A DNA stretch of 64,000 bases from Nocardioides sp. W7 (GTDB taxonomy: Bacteria; Actinomycetota; Actinomycetes; Propionibacteriales; Nocardioidaceae). The stretch lies in assembly GCF_022919075.1 (NCBI RefSeq), contig NZ_CP095078.1, positions 1,922,001 to 1,986,000 of the forward strand, read 5' to 3'. The number at the start of each line of letters is the position of its first letter. Position 1 is the stretch's first letter. The notes beneath the pieces were generated by a model. The model saw only the letters and a program-made list of their open reading frames with translations, searched no databases and was not told the origin of the DNA. This document shows, piece by piece, positions 59,706 to 64,000 of the stretch. The position numbers and the translations under genes are program-made.

Positions 59706-60905
59706 GTGGCCGAGCCGTGGAACACGTTCGTCGAGGGCGACAACCTCGACGTGCTGCCCCGGCTGGCGCAGATCGCGGGCGACGCGGCGCCGTACGACCT
59801 CGTCTACATCGACCCGCCGTACAACACGGGCAACGACTTCGCCTACCGCGACGACATCCGGGGCGACGCGACCACGAGCCGCCACCAGGCCTGGGTGGCG
59901 ATGATGCGGCCCCGGCTGGTGCACGCGCGCGAGCTGCTCGCCGACACCGGTGCGATCGCGGTCAGCATCGACGACAACGAGGCCGCGCACCTGCGCCTGC
60001 TGATGGACGAGGTGTACGGCGAGCCGCAGCGGCTGGCCCAGGTGGTCGTCAACCACAACCCCAAGGGACGCCAGCTGGGGAGGGGCTTCGCGACGAGTCA
60101 CGAGTACCTCCTCGTCTACGCCAAGGACGCCCGCCGCTGCGTACTCGACGCCAGCAGCGCCGAGACCGTCCGCGAGTCCGACTTCCCGCAGATCGCGCCG
60201 GACGGGCGGCGCTTCCGGCACCTGCCGCTGCGCAACACCAACAAGAAGTTCAACCCGGTCACCGCGCGGACCCTGCACTTCAGCGTCTGGGGCGACCCCG
60301 AGACCGGGGAGGTCCGCACCGAGCCGTTCGGCGACGCCCAGGAGATCACCCCGGTCTTCGGCGACGGCACGCCCGCCGTGTGGCGGTGGAGCCGGCCGCG
60401 GATCGACGAGCGCCCCGACGACCTCGTCTGTCGCCGGATCAAGGGGCGGGCGGGGGAACGGGTCGACGTCTTCCAGCGCGACTGGCTGCACCGCGACGAG
60501 TCCGGCGGCCGCCGCAAGAAGCTCACCACCATCTGGCTCGCCGCCGAGGTCGGCTCGACCGACACCGCGGTCGCGGAGCTGAAGCAGATCGTCGGGCACG
60601 TCTTCGAGTCGCCCAAGCCCACCGGTCTGCTGCGCCGGCTGCTCGGCACGATGCCCGACGACGCGCGGGTGCTCGACTTCTTCGCCGGCAGCGGTACGAC
60701 GGGCCACGCCGTCGCGCTCCAGAACGCCGCCGACGGCGGCACCCGTCGCTGCGTCAGCATCAACTCCGCCGAGCCGACGAGGGTCGGCTCCAACGCCCAG
60801 GTCGCGGGCTACGCGACGGTCGCCGACATCACGCGGGCTCGGCTGCAGGCGGTGGCCGACACGGTCGGTGGCGGCTACCAGGAGCTCAGCGCCGTATGCA
60901 CCTGA
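59706..60905 (+). CDS. Solitary beta-class DNA methyltransferase
   Basis: A 399-residue methyltransferase. DPPYNTG (Asp36-Tyr39) is motif IV of N6-adenine enzymes and comes before the SAM-binding motif LDFFAGSGTT near residues 323-332, the beta-class order seen in type III Mod subunits. The middle part is the likely target recognition domain. No restriction gene lies nearby, so it is either a solitary regulator of gene expression or a remnant of a defence system. The end overlaps the anti-sigma-like gene by 20 bases. Confidence 0.9.
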   Translation: MAEPWNTFVEGDNLDVLPRLAQIAGDAAPYDLVYIDPPYNTGNDFAYRDDIRGDATTSRHQAWVAMMRPRLVHARELLADTGAIAVSIDDNEAAHLRLLMDEVYGEPQRLAQVVVNHNPKGRQLGRGFATSHEYLLVYAKDARRCVLDASSAETVRESDFPQIAPDGRRFRHLPLRNTNKKFNPVTARTLHFSVWGDPETGEVRTEPFGDAQEITPVFGDGTPAVWRWSRPRIDERPDDLVCRRIKGRAGERVDVFQRDWLHRDESGGRRKKLTTIWLAAEVGSTDTAVAELKQIVGHVFESPKPTGLLRRLLGTMPDDARVLDFFAGSGTTGHAVALQNAADGGTRRCVSINSAEPTRVGSNAQVAGYATVADITRARLQAVADTVGGGYQELSAVCT

Positions 60906-61785
60906 CCTCCATCCTCCAGGTCCACCCGCAGCCGTTCTCGTCCGGTGGTGGCGGCATCACCATCGTCGGGTCGGTCCCGATCTCGGCGAGGTCGTCGTAC
61001 GACGTCTGGAACCCCGCCGTCGCCGGGTCGCGGTCGGTCACCTTGACCCTCTCCTTGACGTAGGTCAGCAGCGTCTCGGACTTGATCACCTTGACGCGGT
61101 GCTCGAACCAGAGCTCGTCGAGCCGCGTCGACGGGATCCGGTCGACGCGGACGATCCCCCAGGGCATGTTCGGGTCCACTCTCCCGAATGTTCGGTGGAT
61201 CGTGAGCGCCGTCAGCTGCTTGATCACGACGTCTCCGTCTGCGGTTCGCTCCACCGTGCACTCCAGTGCATAGCCGCCAGTGAGTTCGCTGGCGCAGTAC
61301 TCCTCCGCACCGCCCTCCGCCTCCCCCCGGGCGTGGCCGATCGACACCACCCACTCGTGCTCGCGCGTCCCGTAGCTGACGGACAGCTGACTGGCCTTGT
61401 CCCAGTGCCGTCGGGGGATGGGGGTCCACTGGTCGTCGCGCGCCGTGAAGGTCGACGGCCCCAGGTCGGGCACGCTGCGCTCCAGCACCGGGCGGGTGTG
61501 CTCGTCCATCAGCTCGGGCATCCGCAGCGCGTCGTACTCCTCGAGTGCGTCGACGGAGGCCGGATCCATCCCGGAGTCGCGGGACCCGGCGTCGTCCTCG
61601 GGCAACAGAGGTACGGCGACCGCGCCCGCCAGGGCGAGCGCGGCGAGCGTGCCACCGGTCGCGGCGAGCCGTCGCGTGCGGATCCGGCGCCGGCCGCCGG
61701 CGATCGCCCGCGTGGCCAGTGGGACGGGCGGCTCGTCGTGCGAGACGTGGTCGCGCAGCAGCGTGGACAGGTCGTGGTGGGTCAT
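60886..61785 (-). CDS. Membrane protein paired with an ECF sigma factor (possible anti-sigma factor)
   Basis: A 299-residue protein with about 40 cytoplasmic residues, one membrane helix (about 42-60) and a large outside domain with two cysteines. The ATG overlaps the stop of the sigma factor gene, the classic place for an anti-sigma factor. It lacks a clear zinc anti-sigma motif, so it may instead be a target of that sigma factor. Its stop region overlaps the methyltransferase gene on the other strand. Confidence 0.68.
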   Translation of the reverse strand: MTHHDLSTLLRDHVSHDEPPVPLATRAIAGGRRRIRTRRLAATGGTLAALALAGAVAVPLLPEDDAGSRDSGMDPASVDALEEYDALRMPELMDEHTRPVLERSVPDLGPSTFTARDDQWTPIPRRHWDKASQLSVSYGTREHEWVVSIGHARGEAEGGAEEYCASELTGGYALECTVERTADGDVVIKQLTALTIHRTFGRVDPNMPWGIVRVDRIPSTRLDELWFEHRVKVIKSETLLTYVKERVKVTDRDPATAGFQTSYDDLAEIGTDPTMVMPPPPDENGCGWTWRMEVRCIRR

Positions 61786-62276
61786 CGGAGCTCCTCGGCG
61801 AGGTCGGGCAGGTGGCGACGCAGGGTGTCGAGCGCGCGGGACGTCTGACTCTTGACCGTGCCGTCGGCGACGCCGAGCAGCCGCCCGACCTCCTCGACGG
61901 ACAGGTCGTCGAGGAAGCGCAGCGCGACGATCGCTCGCTGCCGGGCGGGGAGCAGGGCGAGCACGGCGCCGAGGTCGAGCGGGTGGTCACCGGCCGACGG
62001 GGACGGCAGGTCCGGGACCGCCTCGACGGCCGACTCCGGCCGGTGCCGGCGCAGGTGGCTGAGGCACTCGTTGACGACGATCCTCCGGGCGTAGGCCAGC
62101 CGGGTGTCCGGCCGGGTGCGCCCCCAGGCGGCGTACAGCTTGGCCATGGCCTGCTGTGTCAGGTCCTCGGCGAGGTGCCAGTCGCGGACGACGAGGTACG
62201 CCGTACGCCGCAGCCCGAGCGCGTGCGAGCCGAAGAACTCGGTGAACTCCCGCTCGCGGGGCTCGCGTCTGCTCAT
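61782..62276 (-). CDS. SigE-family ECF RNA polymerase sigma factor
   Basis: A 164-residue ECF sigma factor with region 2 (RTAYLVVRDWHLAEDLTQQAM) and region 4 (LPARQRAIVALRFLDDLSVEE), of the SigE type common in actinobacteria. It directs RNA polymerase to stress promoters. The ATG at 62276 gives normal length. Region 2 and 4 are complete. Its partner gene follows with a 4-base overlap. Confidence 0.9.
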   Translation of the reverse strand: MSRREPREREFTEFFGSHALGLRRTAYLVVRDWHLAEDLTQQAMAKLYAAWGRTRPDTRLAYARRIVVNECLSHLRRHRPESAVEAVPDLPSPSAGDHPLDLGAVLALLPARQRAIVALRFLDDLSVEEVGRLLGVADGTVKSQTSRALDTLRRHLPDLAEELR

Positions 62277-62330
62277 ACCTCTCCTACGTGTTCGGCCTCG
62301 CGTGAGGTTCGCATCCAACGCGATCTGTTG

Positions 62331-62356
62331 ACTTTCGATAGATCTCAAGCGAAAGT
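62331..62356. promoter_or_regulatory. Candidate operator ahead of the DUF2975/XRE pair
   Basis: A perfect 7-base inverted repeat, ACTTTCG and CGAAAGT, with a 12-base spacer lies just before the DUF2975 start and follows a TTGACT element. It may be the XRE repressor's own site. Confidence 0.45.
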
Positions 62357-62362
62357 CGATGC

Positions 62363-62842
62363 ATGAACCTGCTCGATCGCGTCGTGGTCCCGCTCCGGAT
62401 CCTGTTGGTGGTCTTCTTCGTCGGCCTCGTCTTCGGCCAGGTGGTGAGCATGCCCGGGCAGTTCGCCCACCTGGCCACCGAGGAGCCCGACCTGGCCCAC
62501 CTGCGCTGGCCCCTGACCATCTGGTCGATCCTGGAGATCGCCGCCGTGCAGGTGGTGGTCGTGTGCACCTGGCGGCTGCTGTCCCTGGTGCGGGCCGACC
62601 GGATCTTCAGCGAGGAGGCGTTCCGCTGGGTCGACTTGATCGTGGCGGCGCTCGGGGTCGGGTGGGCGCTGTTCGCCGGCTTCGCCCTGTACGTGATCTC
62701 GAAGTCCGACGACCCCGGCACGCCCATCCTGGTGATCGGCATGACGCTCGCCGGGGGCGTGGTGCTGCTGGTGATGGTGGTGATGCGTGCCCTGCTCCAC
62801 CAGGCCACCACGCTGCGCCTCGACCTCGACGCGGTCATCTGA
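62363..62842 (+). CDS. DUF2975 membrane protein
   Basis: A 159-residue protein with four predicted helices. DUF2975 proteins (YoaS-like) usually sit beside a small XRE regulator, as here. The role is unknown. The stop overlaps the regulator start (TGATG), so the two are coupled. It is divergent from the sigma factor gene. Confidence 0.85.
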   Translation: MNLLDRVVVPLRILLVVFFVGLVFGQVVSMPGQFAHLATEEPDLAHLRWPLTIWSILEIAAVQVVVVCTWRLLSLVRADRIFSEEAFRWVDLIVAALGVGWALFAGFALYVISKSDDPGTPILVIGMTLAGGVVLLVMVVMRALLHQATTLRLDLDAVI

Positions 62843-63084
62843 TGCCGATCGTGGTGCGCATCGACGTCGAGCTCGCCAAGCGCAAGCTGTCGGTCGGCGA
62901 CTTCGCCGAGCAGGTCGGGCTCACCCCGGCCAACGTCGCCGTGTTGAAGAACGGCCGCGCCAAGGCGGTCCGGTTCAGCACCCTGGAGGCGATGTGCCGG
63001 GTCCTGGAGTGCCAGCCCGGCGACCTCCTCGAGTGGGTCGACGACGAGGCCGCTACGCCCCGACAGCCTTCTCCAGCGCGCTGA
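62842..63084 (+). CDS. Small XRE-family regulator (YozG-like)
   Basis: An 80-residue protein that is almost only a helix-turn-helix: SVGDFAEQVGLTPANVAVLKNG. It resembles YozG and probably represses its own operon. Its last 32 bases overlap the end of the WS/DGAT gene on the other strand. Confidence 0.88.
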   Translation: MPIVVRIDVELAKRKLSVGDFAEQVGLTPANVAVLKNGRAKAVRFSTLEAMCRVLECQPGDLLEWVDDEAATPRQPSPAR

Positions 63085-64000
63085 CCTCCGCGTCGAGGTG
63101 GATGAGCAGGCGCTGCAGGTGCGGAACGGTCCGGCGGCAGCCGGTCAGCCCGAAGCCCATTTTCCCGTCGTACGACGTGCAGGTGATGTTGAGCGCCATC
63201 CCGTTGATCGGGATGGACAGCGGGTAGGTGCCGACCATCTTCGCGCCGTTCCAATAGTGCGTCGTGCGCGGGCCGGGCACGTTGCTGATGATCAGGTTGT
63301 ACGGCGAGCGCACGATCCCCTGCAGGCGCAGCAGCGGCGGCAGGATGGCCGGCGCCTGCCCGAGCGCGCTCATCGCGACGATCTGCAGCGGGGTCATGCT
63401 GGACAGGGCGACCTTGCCGTCGCTCATCGACTGTTGGATGGTCGCGAGCCGGGCGGCCGGGTCGTCGAGATCGGTGCCGAGCCGGCACATGACGGCGCCG
63501 ACGGCGTTGCCGCCGTCGGCGGAGGCGACGTGCGACTGCTTGGCGTTCAGCCCCACGGGGACCATCGCGACGAGGGGTGCCTGGGGGAGCTCGCCGAGCT
63601 CGAGGAGGTACTGCCGCACCGCCCCGGAGCACATCGCCAGGACGACGTCGTTGATCGTCGCGCCGCTGGCCTTCCCGATCGCCCGGAGCCGCTCGATCGG
63701 CCAGTCCTGCGCGGCGAAGCGCCGGGAGCCGGTGATCCGCTCGTTGAAGATCGTGCGGGGAGCGTGGAAGGAGACCGCCGAGGTCTCGTTGCGGACGCCC
63801 GCGTTGAGGGTCCGGATCAGGGCCGCGGGCAGGCCGGCCGCCTCCGCGGTCAGCCCCAGCCCGGTGGAGAGGGCGTGGCGGAACAGGTCGGCCGGTACGT
63901 CGGCGGCGGGTTCCGGCGTACGAGAGTGCTCGGGCCGGACCCCCCACGGTGCCGGCATGTCGCGCTGGTCGGGGTCGGTGCTGAGCACGCTCTGCATCAG
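63053..64000 (-). CDS. WS/DGAT family acyltransferase, C-terminal part
   Basis: The gene runs in from beyond the right edge, so only about 315 C-terminal residues are seen and the HHXXXDG active site lies outside the window. The visible part holds the second half of a wax ester synthase/diacylglycerol acyltransferase: ATINDVVLAMCSGAVRQYLL, VPVGLNAK and SNVPGPRTTHYWNGAKM (DUF1298 region). These enzymes make triacylglycerol or wax ester storage lipid from acyl-CoA. Confidence 0.9.
   Translation of the reverse strand: MMQSVLSTDPDQRDMPAPWGVRPEHSRTPEPAADVPADLFRHALSTGLGLTAEAAGLPAALIRTLNAGVRNETSAVSFHAPRTIFNERITGSRRFAAQDWPIERLRAIGKASGATINDVVLAMCSGAVRQYLLELGELPQAPLVAMVPVGLNAKQSHVASADGGNAVGAVMCRLGTDLDDPAARLATIQQSMSDGKVALSSMTPLQIVAMSALGQAPAILPPLLRLQGIVRSPYNLIISNVPGPRTTHYWNGAKMVGTYPLSIPINGMALNITCTSYDGKMGFGLTGCRRTVPHLQRLLIHLDAEVSALEKAVGA

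Noticed and set aside
59706..60905. A complete restriction-modification system.
   Set aside because: Only the methyltransferase is present; neighbours on both sides have unrelated functions.
1..64000. CRISPR arrays, rRNA and tRNA genes.
   Set aside because: No regularly spaced repeats, rRNA-like conserved stretches or tRNA arms were seen by eye; a covariance scan would settle this.

Overview
The window reads as one contiguous piece of a high-GC actinobacterial chromosome, most likely a Nocardioides-like member of the Propionibacteriales. The main reasons are an nrdR-nrdJ unit placed near lexA, actinobacterial-type GlgA and GlgC, a mycothiol-dependent maleylpyruvate isomerase-like enzyme, an Lsr2-like DNA-binding tail, a WS/DGAT acyltransferase, a c-di-AMP riboswitch ahead of an NlpC/P60 hydrolase, and many apparently leaderless genes with a TANNNT box 6-8 bases before a GTG or ATG start. 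No rRNA, tRNA or CRISPR array was seen. The genus is an inference from gene content.

Layout. 1-3.9 kb: end of a carbohydrate uptake and catabolism operon (sugar-binding protein, Gfo/Idh/MocA dehydrogenase, two TIM-barrel isomerases). 3.9-15.3 kb: DNA repair and nucleotide supply: DinG-type helicase, a secreted metalloprotease, lexA with four LexA boxes and a divergent LysM membrane protein, a Mug-type glycosylase, an intact IS30-family element with two-part terminal repeats, then nrdR and nrdJ behind paired NrdR boxes and two perfect DnaA boxes. 15.3-22.5 kb: an orphan membrane protein, a MarR regulator divergent from a DinB-like enzyme, a c-di-AMP riboswitch with NlpC/P60 enzyme, a 402-residue unknown, an ERCC4 nuclease domain joined to an Lsr2-like tail, and DUF2237.

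22.5-33.4 kb: TspO, a SWIM-SNF2 helicase, a fatty acid desaturase, a PhoD-type phosphatase, an NfeD-like/flotillin pair, and a SprT-like metalloprotein. 33.4-43.8 kb: a large secreted repeat protein, a winged-helix regulator with its membrane partner and twin operators, a DUF3352 protein whose start looks frameshifted, a GH15 glucoamylase and a ScyD/ScyE-type protein. 43.9-51.3 kb: aldo/keto reductase, RlmC, a two-gene unit bracketed by large palindromes, a hydrolase, and gluconate kinase with gluconate permease.

51.4-64 kb: glycogen synthesis genes glgA and glgC fired from back-to-back leaderless promoters, a second Mug-type glycosylase, a phosphodiester glycosidase, a metzincin protease, a lipoprotein/PKD-like secreted pair, a solitary N6-adenine-type DNA methyltransferase, an ECF sigma factor with its membrane partner, a DUF2975/XRE pair, and the start-truncated end of a WS/DGAT acyltransferase.

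The clearest interlocking system is lexA to nrdJ: damage response, cell-wall/division control and dNTP supply lie together, with an IS30 copy inserted between the LysM gene and nrdR. The most unusual items are the DnaA/NrdR box overlap, the ERCC4-Lsr2 fusion, the 88-base palindrome, and the mutually overlapping glgA/glgC promoters.
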